This document shows positions 42,720 through 50,569 of a DNA stretch of 64,000 nucleotides, in pieces. Under the pieces are notes generated by a model that did not search any database, had not been told where the DNA came from, and worked only from the letters and a program-made list of their open reading frames with translations. The DNA is from Faecalibacterium sp. UBA1762. GTDB lineage: Bacteria; Bacillota; Clostridia; Oscillospirales; Ruminococcaceae. The position numbers and the translations under genes were made by a program. The stretch spans positions 1-64,000 of the forward strand of contig DCHC01000024.1 of assembly GCA_002314755.1 (NCBI GenBank). The letters run 5' to 3'. Position 1 is the stretch's first letter. Every line of letters begins with the position of its first letter.

Positions 42720-44396
42720 ATGAAGAGAGTATTAGCAATTGTTCTGTGCCTTGCCATGATGCTGACGATGATGGTCGGCTGCGGCAAGAAAGCTGCTGAG
42801 CAAGCCGTAGAGGCAGAAAACACCAGCAGTGAAGAAAAGGTACTGCAGATGGCATGGACTGCCGATCAGGGCACCGACACTATGTTTGAGGGTCCCTACG
42901 TAGAGCATCCCTACTGGGTACAGATGCTGTACGAGACCCCGCTGAGCATTAACGCTGACGGCGAGACTGTTTACCGTTTGGCGGAAAGCGTGGATGTTTC
43001 CGAGGACGGCAAGACCTATACCTTTACCATGCGAGACGGCGTTAAATGGTCTGACGGTGAAGCGGTCACTGCGGAGGATTTGGCGTTCTCCTTGTGGTAT
43101 GTTGTCGCTGACCCGAAATCCAACTACACCACCGGCTTTATGTATATCGAAGGCGCTGATAAGGTCCGTGAAGACGGCAGCGAGCTGGCCGGTGTTGCCG
43201 TGGACGGCAATAAGGTTATTGTTACTTTAAGCTCTCCCTATAGCTTGTTCCTGCACGCTGTGGCTTCGCACCTGTTTGTTATGCCCGCCCATTGCTTTGA
43301 GGGCGTGGCGGCTGCAGACCTTGCCACCTATGAAGCATACTGGAAGAAGCCTGTCGGCTGTGGCGCCTATGTCATTGATGAGGTATCCTTCCCCGACTAC
43401 TTTACGATGGTGCGCAGCGAGGACTACTACCGTGAGGCTGCAGGCATTGCTAAGGTGCTGTACACTAGCTATACCACCGGCGGCGATGACGCACAGGTTG
43501 CTGCAATGATTAACGGTACCCTGGATTTCTCCTACGGCGGTTCTTTGAGTGACCAGACCGTGGCCGACAACATTTCCAACCAGAATAGCGATGTTTCCGT
43601 GGTACCTGTTACTGGCAACTATATGCGTTTTATGATGTTCAACACCGCAAAGCCCAGCGGCGAGCAGGGCAGCGATTACGACGGGCATCCCGACCTGCAG
43701 AACCCCAGGGTGCGCCAGGCGATCAATATGCTGATCGATAAGGAAGCCGTTGCCAGCTTCTACGGTGAGCAGGCGCATGCCATGACTACTTTGGTCAACC
43801 CGGAGAACCCCTCTTACAACAAGGATATTCCCCTGTTCAAGCGGGATGTAGAGGGTGCCAAGGCCATTCTCGAGGAGGAGGGCTTTGACTTTGATCACGA
43901 GTTGACTATCGCCTTCGGATACACCGATCAGACTACAGCTGACATTATTCAACTGATCAAGCAGAATTTGGAAGAGGCCGGTATTAAGGTTGTTGTGGAT
44001 GGCCCGTTGTCCGGTGATGTGGGCGCGCTGATCTACGATGTACGTGACTACGATATGTATTACGCCGGTGAGAACGCCGATGACTTTGCTGAGCTGTACA
44101 GCCTGCTGGTCGGTGTCAACGGTTATTTCGACAGTATCTTTGCTGAGAACGATACCCGTAATGAGATCATCAATACCCTGGTAAGCGAGTATTACGCCAG
44201 CAATGATGACAGCCGTAAGGCCGAAATCGTCAACCAGCTGCAGCAGAATGTAATCGACAATCCCTATGTGGCTCCCATCTACGGCTTGAACATTTTGGTT
44301 ATCTACAATAACGCACATGTCAATGTGCCGCTGGATAAGTATGAGATTGCCTGCACCAGTCAGGATTTGGACTGGAGCCAGTGGTCCATGAAGTAA
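42720..44396 (+). CDS. Peptide/nickel-type ABC substrate-binding lipoprotein (family 5), orphan
   Basis: A 558-residue extracellular binding protein anchored by lipidation. The signal peptide MKRVLAIVLCLAMMLTMM ends in lipobox V-G-C (Cys21), followed by an acidic linker. The family-5 fold is shown by VQMLYETPLSINADGETVYRLAESVDVSEDGKTYTFTMRDGVKWSDGEAVTAEDLAFS (central solute-binding signature) and NPRVRQAINMLIDKEAVASFYG. Such proteins bind oligopeptides, nickel or some oligosaccharides. No permease or ATPase gene follows; a strong terminator and tRNAs come next. A perfect promoter and highly biased codons imply abundant expression. The start is ATG 42720; earlier GTG 42684 would add a hydrophilic lead incompatible with the signal peptide. 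Confidence 0.92.
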   Translation: MKRVLAIVLCLAMMLTMMVGCGKKAAEQAVEAENTSSEEKVLQMAWTADQGTDTMFEGPYVEHPYWVQMLYETPLSINADGETVYRLAESVDVSEDGKTYTFTMRDGVKWSDGEAVTAEDLAFSLWYVVADPKSNYTTGFMYIEGADKVREDGSELAGVAVDGNKVIVTLSSPYSLFLHAVASHLFVMPAHCFEGVAAADLATYEAYWKKPVGCGAYVIDEVSFPDYFTMVRSEDYYREAAGIAKVLYTSYTTGGDDAQVAAMINGTLDFSYGGSLSDQTVADNISNQNSDVSVVPVTGNYMRFMMFNTAKPSGEQGSDYDGHPDLQNPRVRQAINMLIDKEAVASFYGEQAHAMTTLVNPENPSYNKDIPLFKRDVEGAKAILEEEGFDFDHELTIAFGYTDQTTADIIQLIKQNLEEAGIKVVVDGPLSGDVGALIYDVRDYDMYYAGENADDFAELYSLLVGVNGYFDSIFAENDTRNEIINTLVSEYYASNDDSRKAEIVNQLQQNVIDNPYVAPIYGLNILVIYNNAHVNVPLDKYEIACTSQDLDWSQWSMK

Positions 44397-44426
44397 TTTC
44401 AGAAAATCCGAAAAAGACACGAACGG

Positions 44427-44464
44427 CAGCGCGCAGCCTTTTTACAGGCTGCGCGCTGTTTTGA
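44427..44464 (+). terminator. Terminator of the binding-protein gene
   Basis: CAGCGCGCAGCC (44427-44438) pairs perfectly with GGCTGCGCGCTG (44447-44458), then TTTT. Confidence 0.93.
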
Positions 44465-44556
44465 CCTATAAATCAGAGAAAACGAGCCGTAAAAACATCT
44501 TGTAAAAATTCCCAAATAATCGGGGCGAATTCTTTCCATAAAAACAGGGAAAACTC

Positions 44557-44585
44557 TTGACGGGATAAGAATAATTTGATATAAT
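44557..44585 (+). promoter_or_regulatory. Promoter of the tRNA-Ser/tRNA-Val pair
   Basis: TTGACG (44557-44562), 17 bp, extended TGA-TATAAT (hexamer 44580-44585), 22 bases before tRNA-Ser. Confidence 0.85.
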
Positions 44586-44607
44586 GATCAAGCAATCTCA
44601 AAGTTAG

Positions 44608-44693
44608 GGAGAGTTGTCCGAGTGGTCGAAGGTGCAGCACTCGAAATGCTGTGTACGCAAGTACCTAGGGTTCGAATCCCTAACTCTCCGCCA
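44608..44693 (+). tRNA. tRNA-Ser (anticodon CGA)
   Basis: An 86-nt class II tRNA with acceptor GGAGAGT/ACTCTCC, discriminator G and encoded CCA. Anticodon stem CAGCA/TGCTG carries loop CTCGAAA, anticodon CGA (reads UCG). A long variable arm (GTAC/GTAC) and T arm with TTCGAAT follow, all typical of tRNA-Ser. Confidence 0.95.
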
Positions 44694-44724
44694 AATACTG
44701 GCGGAAGAATTGCCGCCAGAATAT

Positions 44725-44800
<76 letters not shown>

Positions 44801-44801
<1 letters not shown>

Positions 44802-44841
44802 AAAAGACAACCTCACGCTTATGCGTGAGGTTGTCTTTTTG
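44801..44841 (+). terminator. Terminator of the tRNA pair
   Basis: An 18-bp perfect stem (44801-44818 with 44823-44840) with a 4-nt loop TTAT, ending in five T. It begins at the last base of tRNA-Val. Confidence 0.93.
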
Positions 44842-45005
44842 GTGGATACCGTGTACCCGGACCCGGCAGTTTGTCCGTCACCTTGATACAATAATATCTC
44901 CCCGCAAATTTAAATGCGCCGGTGTGTTTATAGTTTCGGCAGCATAAAACCAAACGAAGGGCGCAGGGCTTTGTTGAATCAAAAGACAAATAGGGTCTTC
45001 CCTAT

Positions 45006-45025
45006 TAACAATATTATGTTATAAT
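45006..45025 (+). promoter_or_regulatory. Extended -10 with overlapping inverted repeat, MATE gene 3
   Basis: TGT-TATAAT (hexamer 45020-45025) without a clear -35. TAACA (45006-45010) and TGTTA (45017-45021) form an inverted repeat with a 6-bp spacer that overlaps the -10, a possible regulator site. A TAGGG/CCCTA hairpin lies just upstream (44991-45004). The rest of 44842-45083 shows nothing else. Confidence 0.45.
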
Positions 45026-45083
45026 ACTATCAATACATTTAGTAGCTGCGACATTGTTGCCCAGCGGAAAAGGATATTCGGAA

Positions 45084-46499
45084 ATGATGAAATGGCGAAA
45101 CCCGACAGCCCAACGCGATCTTTGGTGGAAGGATAAACAGTTTACCGGAAAACTGGTAAAGTTGGCTCTTCCTATCTCCATGCAAAGTCTGATGCTGGCC
45201 GTAGTGGCAGCAGCCGATGCGCTGATGCTGGGTATCATGGAGCAAAACTCTATGGCAGCGGTATCTCTTGCTACACAGGTGCAGTTTATTCAAAATATGT
45301 GGATAGCATCTGCCGTATCCGCGTTTACCATATTAGGCGCTCAGTACTGGGGTAAGGGCGACCGAACCGAGATGCACCGACTATTCGGTATGGCAGTCCG
45401 GTTTTGCGGGGTGGTGTCCATTGTCTGGTGTGCGGGGTGTGTACTCATTCCGCGTCAGCTGATGCTACTATTTACGGATGAACCGGCATTGATTGAAATC
45501 GGAGTTGGCTATCTGGAAATCGCAGGGTGGTCCTATCTGCTGACCGGCTTTTCCCAGTGCTATCAGGCATTGCTAAAAGTGACGGAAAAGCCTAGAGCCT
45601 CAGCGTTTGTAGGCAGCGGCACGGTGATACTGAATATTATTCTGAATGCGGTTTTTATTTTTGGGCTTGGTACTGCGCCTGCAATGGGTGCCAGGGGGGC
45701 CGCATTGGCTACCCTGATAGCCCGTATCGCAGAGGTTATCTGGTCTGTGGCTTATACCTTTGCGGACGGGTTTTTCCGACCGGAATGGAAACAGTTCTGG
45801 ACCAGGGAAAAAGCATTGGTCAGAGCATTCCGCAAATGCCTGCTTCCCCTGCTGGGGGCGTGTCTTTTTTGGGGCGTCGGCTACACCTCTTACACAGCGT
45901 TTATGGGTCATTTGGGTACGGATGCCGCAGCGGCGACTTCGGTTGCGGCAGTGGTGCGTGATTTGATTTGCTGTCTATGTAACGGTATTGCTGCCGGCGG
46001 TGGTATTCTGATTGGCAATGAGCTGGGTGCAGGCAATCTGATAAAAGGTAAGCTTGCCGGAGACCGGTTGGTGAAAATTGCTTTTGTCTGCGGATTTGGT
46101 TCCACAGCGGTCATGCTGGCGTGCACGCCTATTTTGCTGGCTTTTGTGCAGTTGACAAAGGGCGCACAGGATATATTACTGCAGCTGATGATCGTCATGT
46201 CTTTTTATATGATCGGCCGTGTGGTCAATACAATTATCATTAACGGTATTTTTGCCTCCGGCGGTGACACCTTGTTTGATATGTACAGTCTTGCAGTTAC
46301 CATGTGGGGCATTGCCGTGCCTCTGGCGGCGCTGGGCACATTTGTACTGGGTTGGCCGGCGGCGGTGGTGTATGCCTGCACCTGTTTGGATGAGGTGGGA
46401 AAAATACCCTGGGTAATGGTACACTATCGCAAGTACAGGTGGGTAAAGGATCTGACTGTCCGCAATGGAACAGTACCGGAAAAAAGCGGACAGAAGTAA
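45084..46499 (+). CDS. MATE family efflux transporter (third)
   Basis: A 471-residue MATE protein of about twelve helices: KLALPISMQSLMLAVVAAADALMLGIMEQNSMAAVSLATQVQFI is the first-half signature, followed by the second-half FRKCLLPLLGACLFWGVGYTSYTAFMGHLGTDAAAATSVAAVV. The substrate is unknown. ATG 45084 follows AAGGAT by nine bases; TTG 45054 would add ten residues. The beta-propeller gene begins 57 bases downstream and may be co-transcribed. The three MATE proteins in the window are only distantly alike, so they are not recent duplicates. Confidence 0.9.
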   Translation: MMKWRNPTAQRDLWWKDKQFTGKLVKLALPISMQSLMLAVVAAADALMLGIMEQNSMAAVSLATQVQFIQNMWIASAVSAFTILGAQYWGKGDRTEMHRLFGMAVRFCGVVSIVWCAGCVLIPRQLMLLFTDEPALIEIGVGYLEIAGWSYLLTGFSQCYQALLKVTEKPRASAFVGSGTVILNIILNAVFIFGLGTAPAMGARGAALATLIARIAEVIWSVAYTFADGFFRPEWKQFWTREKALVRAFRKCLLPLLGACLFWGVGYTSYTAFMGHLGTDAAAATSVAAVVRDLICCLCNGIAAGGGILIGNELGAGNLIKGKLAGDRLVKIAFVCGFGSTAVMLACTPILLAFVQLTKGAQDILLQLMIVMSFYMIGRVVNTIIINGIFASGGDTLFDMYSLAVTMWGIAVPLAALGTFVLGWPAAVVYACTCLDEVGKIPWVMVHYRKYRWVKDLTVRNGTVPEKSGQK

Positions 46500-46556
46500 T
46501 ACATAAAACCGTGAAAGATTATTTATCAATAAACTGAAACAGAAAAGGAGAAAAGT

Positions 46557-47960
46557 ATGGCAAACGAGTTTACCTATTTGTTTTTTGATGACCAACGCCT
46601 GTTTGGCCGTGGCGGTCTGGTGCGGGATTACACTGCTCCGGAGCTGGTATCCACCTATGAGGACCCGAATTTCAGTATCGATTTTGCGTTCGGTCACGCA
46701 TTCCGTTTGGCGGACGGCAGGATTCGGCTTTTGTATCACGGGCAGAAGCCGGACGGCACAGAGGCAAATTTTGTAGCGATCAGCGAGGATGGCCTGCATT
46801 TTATCCCGGAGGATACGACCGCGGTGCTGACGATAGAAAACCGGATAGCGCCCCATGAGTTTAAACCCTCCAAACACGGCGAAGAAATTGCCAATATTTT
46901 TGAAGATCAGTTGGCACCGGCGGAACAGCGGTATAAGATGCTGCACACCATCGGCCATTTTGAAGACCTGTATATTGAAGGGAAGGTCTACACCAGCCCG
47001 GATCTGCTGCACTGGACCGAGCTGGAAAGCAAGGAAACCTGGAATAACGGCTGTGAGCCGATTACCGGTACCTTCTACAACGCCCATCACAACTGTTATA
47101 CCATTATGCGCAGACCGTCCTGGGGCGAGCGCCGTGTAGGTGTGGTGGAAACCAAGGATTTTAAACATTTTACACCGATAGAGCTTGCCCTGCAGGTGGA
47201 TTCTCTGGACGCGCCGATGGATGAATTTTACGGTATGCCCAGTTTTGCTTACGCCGGTATGTATATCGGCTTTGCGGATATATTTACCAATAATCCATCC
47301 AACCGTGGGGTGAAATTCTGTCCGGGGGCGATTTATCCTCAGCTGTGCTACTCTTTTGACGGTCGCCATTGGCAGCGCTCACTGCGTAAATCTTTCTTAA
47401 AAGAATACCACGGTCAGGATTGTATGTTCTGGTGCAATAACTGTGTGACCGAAGAAAACGGCGATTTGCTACTGTATGTTGTTGCCAGCAAGCAGGCGCA
47501 TGGCTTCAGTTTTACTGCGGCACAGGGCGGTAAGGTATATATCTACCGGATTAAAAAAGACCGCTTTATTGAAATGCAGACAGAAAACGGCCGCACAGGT
47601 GTGCTGACGACCCGTCAGCTTGCCTGGAACGGAGGGAATCTGAAGGTCAACCTAAAGGCAGCCGGTGCTACGGTCGCGATACTGGATGAAGCGGGCAATC
47701 CGATTCCCGGCTTTAATCATGATGACTGCAAATTCTTCTCCGGTGACGATACCGGCTGGGTCCCCACCTTCCGCGGTGGCAGCATGGACCGGTTCATCGG
47801 CAAGGTTATTGTGTTGGAGGTGCGTCTGACCGACGGTGCGCTGTGGTCGCTGCGGGCAGACTGTATGCCGCTGATGAATACCGCCGCAGGCCGTTATATC
47901 AAGTACGGCCCGGAGCATATCTATTTTGATCCCGAGTTTGACTATAAGCATAACAAATGA
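46557..47960 (+). CDS. Predicted five-bladed beta-propeller glycosidase-like protein (GH32/GH43/GH130-like)
   Basis: A 467-residue cytoplasmic protein. It begins with an F-F-D-D-Q-R-L segment, then repeats of strand-rich units such as FRLADGRIRLLYHGQKPDG, YKMLHTIGHFEDLYIEGKVYTSPDLLHWTELESKETW, YTIMRRPSWGERRVGVVETKDFKHFTPIELAL and YGMPSFAYAGMYIGFADIF. That is the S-x-D-x-x-x-W-T-like pattern of clan GH-J/GH-F propellers, plus a C-terminal beta-sandwich (about 350-467). Conserved aspartates (FDD at 10-11, SIDF) may be catalytic. No family can be assigned firmly. ATG 46557 follows AAAAGGAG. It lies 57 bases after a MATE gene. Confidence 0.65.
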   Translation: MANEFTYLFFDDQRLFGRGGLVRDYTAPELVSTYEDPNFSIDFAFGHAFRLADGRIRLLYHGQKPDGTEANFVAISEDGLHFIPEDTTAVLTIENRIAPHEFKPSKHGEEIANIFEDQLAPAEQRYKMLHTIGHFEDLYIEGKVYTSPDLLHWTELESKETWNNGCEPITGTFYNAHHNCYTIMRRPSWGERRVGVVETKDFKHFTPIELALQVDSLDAPMDEFYGMPSFAYAGMYIGFADIFTNNPSNRGVKFCPGAIYPQLCYSFDGRHWQRSLRKSFLKEYHGQDCMFWCNNCVTEENGDLLLYVVASKQAHGFSFTAAQGGKVYIYRIKKDRFIEMQTENGRTGVLTTRQLAWNGGNLKVNLKAAGATVAILDEAGNPIPGFNHDDCKFFSGDDTGWVPTFRGGSMDRFIGKVIVLEVRLTDGALWSLRADCMPLMNTAAGRYIKYGPEHIYFDPEFDYKHNK

Positions 47961-47993
47961 TTTGTTGACGGACGGGTCAGCAAACGCATATAA

Positions 47994-48035
47994 AAGACCT
48001 GCTTTCACTGTAAGGTGAAAACAGGTCTTAATTTT
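47994..48035 (+). terminator. Terminator of the beta-propeller gene
   Basis: AAGACCTG (47994-48001) pairs with CAGGTCTT (48022-48029), with inner TTTCAC/GTGAAA, then AATTTT. Confidence 0.85.
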
Positions 48036-48079
48036 CGGGGAAAATCATTTCCAATCAGATGGGGAAAAAGAAAAAACGC

Positions 48080-48379
48080 TCAGCCGTTCAGACCCTCCAC
48101 CGGTCGGGCAACCAATGTGACTGTACCGTTCTGCTCGATAGCCGGTACGGACAGTGCTGCCAATACCCCGTGGACGGCATCGGCATTTTGTGGGGTAAGC
48201 TCTATTTTAATGCTCTCATAATCGCGGCAATTTTTCCATTCTGTCCCAAGCTTTTCCCAGGTTAGGTCCGAACGGTGCATATGTCCGATAGAGGTGCGTA
48301 AAGTAAAAGGTATTTCAATCCCTTGCTGTTCCGCATCAAAAAAAGCGCAGAATAGTTTGTTCCATTCCATATTATCCAT
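48080..48379 (-). CDS. Hypothetical protein, 99 residues
   Basis: A small soluble protein I do not recognise. It starts MDNMEWNKLFCAFFDAEQQ, has a predicted alpha/beta character with LRTSIGHMHRSDLTWEKLGTEWKNCRDYESIKIEL and ends VTLVARPVEGLNG. It could start at ATG 48379 or 48370. Support for a real gene comes from a well-formed promoter on the same strand and the absence of competing frames. It is monocistronic and lies between the beta-propeller gene (convergent) and the heat-shock operon (divergent). Confidence 0.6.
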   Translation of the reverse strand: MDNMEWNKLFCAFFDAEQQGIEIPFTLRTSIGHMHRSDLTWEKLGTEWKNCRDYESIKIELTPQNADAVHGVLAALSVPAIEQNGTVTLVARPVEGLNG

Positions 48380-48461
48380 ATCCGTACACTTCTTTCCGGG
48401 TAAATTACCCCTGCAGGCGCGTCAATTACGGCCAAATCATCACATCCAAGAGGTTAACAAC

Positions 48462-48490
48462 AGTATAGCACCCTGCTTGAAACAGTGCAA
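48462..48490 (-). promoter_or_regulatory. Promoter of the 99-residue protein gene
   Basis: On the minus strand TTGCAC (48490-48485), 17 bp, extended TGC-TATACT (48467-48462). The remaining 48491-48629 interval holds nothing I can name. Confidence 0.65.
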
Positions 48491-48629
48491 GAGATAAAAT
48501 AGGGTGTGGCTGCAGAATAATCAGGCTGATTTTTGTACAATATAGCAAACGGAACATACAATATATAATTCAGTTTTAGAAAGACGGAAAACTTTACAGA
48601 AATTTAAAAATAAACCTGAAAAAAACCGC

Positions 48630-48657
48630 TTGACAAATGGAAAATCCGGAGTAAAAT
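48630..48657 (+). promoter_or_regulatory. Sigma-A-type promoter of the hrcA operon
   Basis: TTGACA (48630-48635), 16 bp, TAAAAT (48652-48657), directly upstream of CIRCE. Confidence 0.85.
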
Positions 48658-48661
48658 ATAG

Positions 48662-48688
48662 TTAGCACTCAAAGGCACAGAGTGCTAA
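48662..48688 (+). promoter_or_regulatory. CIRCE operator
   Basis: TTAGCACTC-N9-GAGTGCTAA with no mismatch, the binding site of HrcA. It lies just downstream of the -10, so HrcA bound here blocks transcription of hrcA-grpE-dnaK-dnaJ until heat shock. Confidence 0.98.
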
Positions 48689-48714
48689 AACCCAATGAGA
48701 AAGGAAGCACCGGG

Positions 48715-49746
48715 ATGGATCAGCGAAAACAGCAGGTCCTGCAGGCAATCGTGGCATTGTACACCAATGACGGCGAACCCATCGGAAGCCAACTACTCAG
48801 CGAGTATATGAATTTAGCGGTCAGTACCGCTACACTGCGTAATGAGATGGCGGCATTGACTAAGCTGGGCTTGCTGGAGCAACCCCACACCAGTGCAGGC
48901 AGAATTCCCTCGGGTGCAGGGTATAGATACTATATTGATCATCTTATGGATTCTTCCAGTCTGATGCCTGCACAGGCTCGGAGAATTGAAGCGGAGTTTG
49001 AAAGCTTTGACTACGATCCGCCTAAGCTTGTACAGCAGGCAGCGCACGCTCTCGCAAAATATACAGGTTTGATGGTAGCTGCAACCACACCCAGGTCAGA
49101 GGACATCCGCATTGTTCATTTTCAGATTACCCAGGTGGGTCGCAGCGCAGCTGCGGTGTTGGCAGTGACCAGTGCGGGCGGTGTGCTGACAAGGGTGGCA
49201 CATACTCCAGGTCAGCTGACCGAGGAGCAGCTCCGAATGGCTTCTCCGCTGATTAATCGGGCGCTGGCGTTTCTGACCACGGCAGATCTGAATCCTGTAA
49301 TCCTAAAGGGGCTTGAGCTTGCATTTGGGGAGGAGGCCTCCCTGCTGATGCCCCTGGCTAAGGCGGCTGTAACACTGTTATTGGAGGCCGGAAAAGCAGT
49401 TACCGCAGTGGAGGGAATCCAAAATCTGTTGCGTTACCCCGAGACAGAAGGTCATCTGAGAGAGCTGCTGGATTTGGGCAGCGACCCGGCCAGACTGGCA
49501 CGGTGGGTCGTGCCGACAACAGACCGGCTGACAGTGTCCATGGGAGGAATTCAATCCATCGGAGAGGAGATCGACCTGCCGGACGGTCTGTCAGTAATTA
49601 GTAAAGGATATCTGGCAGGCGGCGGTCAGCGCGGCGGCATCGCTTTGATAGGTCCGGTGCGGATACCCTATCGGGAGCTTGCTCCTGTTTTGGAATATTA
49701 CGCGTCCTTGCTGGGTCGGGCAATGTCCGGCGTCGGAAGCGCGTAG
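48715..49746 (+). CDS. hrcA: Heat-inducible transcription repressor HrcA
   Basis: Represses heat-shock genes by binding CIRCE; refolding of HrcA depends on GroEL in known systems. The 343-residue product has an N-terminal winged HTH (VLQAIVALYTNDGEPIGSQLLSEYMNLAVSTATLRNEMAALTKLGLLEQPHTSAGRIPSGAGYRYYID), the canonical H-T-S-A-G-R-I-P-S motif, and a C-terminal GAF-like dimerisation region ending MGGIQSIGEEIDLPDGLSVISKGY. ATG 48715 follows AAAGGAAG at nine bases. It is first in the operon and 26 bases beyond the CIRCE element, so it is autoregulated. Confidence 0.96.
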   Translation: MDQRKQQVLQAIVALYTNDGEPIGSQLLSEYMNLAVSTATLRNEMAALTKLGLLEQPHTSAGRIPSGAGYRYYIDHLMDSSSLMPAQARRIEAEFESFDYDPPKLVQQAAHALAKYTGLMVAATTPRSEDIRIVHFQITQVGRSAAAVLAVTSAGGVLTRVAHTPGQLTEEQLRMASPLINRALAFLTTADLNPVILKGLELAFGEEASLLMPLAKAAVTLLLEAGKAVTAVEGIQNLLRYPETEGHLRELLDLGSDPARLARWVVPTTDRLTVSMGGIQSIGEEIDLPDGLSVISKGYLAGGGQRGGIALIGPVRIPYRELAPVLEYYASLLGRAMSGVGSA

Positions 49747-49790
49747 GATGACGGATAGATAACTTCTCCGAAGAAAGGAACCGTAATAAG

Positions 49791-50432
49791 ATGGAAGACG
49801 AAATGAAGAATCAGCAGACCGGACAGCCAACGAAAGATACTGCTGTGCCCGAGCAAGAGGGAGCACAACAGAGCGAGGTCACCGAAGAGGAGGCATCCTG
49901 CCAGACTGAAACCCCGGAGCAGCAGGTAGCCCAATCCAAAGCTGATAAGAAGGCAGAGAAGAAAACAAAAAAAGAAAAAGTTGACCCACTTGCGGAAGAG
50001 CTGGATAAGGTAAAGGAAGAGTTGTCCAAAAGCAAGGACCTTTTTCTGCGGACCGCGGCGGAATACGACAATTACCGTAAGCGTACCACCAAAGAAAAAG
50101 AGACTGCCTTTGGTAACGGCATCAGCTACAGTGTGGAGAAGCTGCTTCCGGTGATAGATACGCTGGAGATGGCCGCTACAGCTCCTACAGAGGACCCAAA
50201 CTTTAAAAAAGGTGTAGAGATGACCTTACAAAAGGCAGCAGCTGCGCTGAAGGAGTTGGGTGTAGAGGAAATTCCGGCAAAGGATTTACCTTTTGACCCC
50301 AATGTGCACTCTGCTATGATGCAGCAACCCACTGAGGGTGTTGAGCCGGGTATTGTGGTGCAGGTTTTCCAAAAGGGTTACACCCTGAACGGCAGGGTTA
50401 TCCGTCACGCCATGGTGGTTGTCAGCGCCTGA
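49791..50432 (+). CDS. grpE: Nucleotide exchange factor GrpE
   Basis: Exchanges ADP for ATP on DnaK. The 213-residue product has a long acidic/glutamine-rich N-terminal tail (about 1-60), the coiled-coil LAEELDKVKEELSKSKDLFLRTAAEYDNYRKRTTKEKE, VEKLLPVIDTLEMAATA, and a C-terminal beta domain with FDPNVHSAMMQQPTEGVEPGIVVQVFQKGYTLNGRVIRHAMVVVSA, the GrpE fingerprint. It is 44 bases after hrcA in the CIRCE operon. Confidence 0.96.
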   Translation: MEDEMKNQQTGQPTKDTAVPEQEGAQQSEVTEEEASCQTETPEQQVAQSKADKKAEKKTKKEKVDPLAEELDKVKEELSKSKDLFLRTAAEYDNYRKRTTKEKETAFGNGISYSVEKLLPVIDTLEMAATAPTEDPNFKKGVEMTLQKAAAALKELGVEEIPAKDLPFDPNVHSAMMQQPTEGVEPGIVVQVFQKGYTLNGRVIRHAMVVVSA

Positions 50433-50569
50433 CGGAAACATATTCCAGCGGCAAACAGACGGCGGAAACCCGGAATACTCACACCCCGGTGCGTGTTGCC
50501 GTCCTTGCAAATAAACAGAATACTCAAACAAACCAACACATTCTTAAAATACAAAAGGAGATATGAATT

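Noticed and set aside
43227..44420. 397-codon minus-strand open frame antisense to the binding-protein gene
   Set aside because: Same codon-bias shadow effect; the plus-strand gene has a lipobox and family signatures.
46176..47369. 397-codon minus-strand open frame antisense to the MATE/beta-propeller genes
   Set aside because: It spans two plus-strand genes and an intergenic gap, with no recognisable domain.
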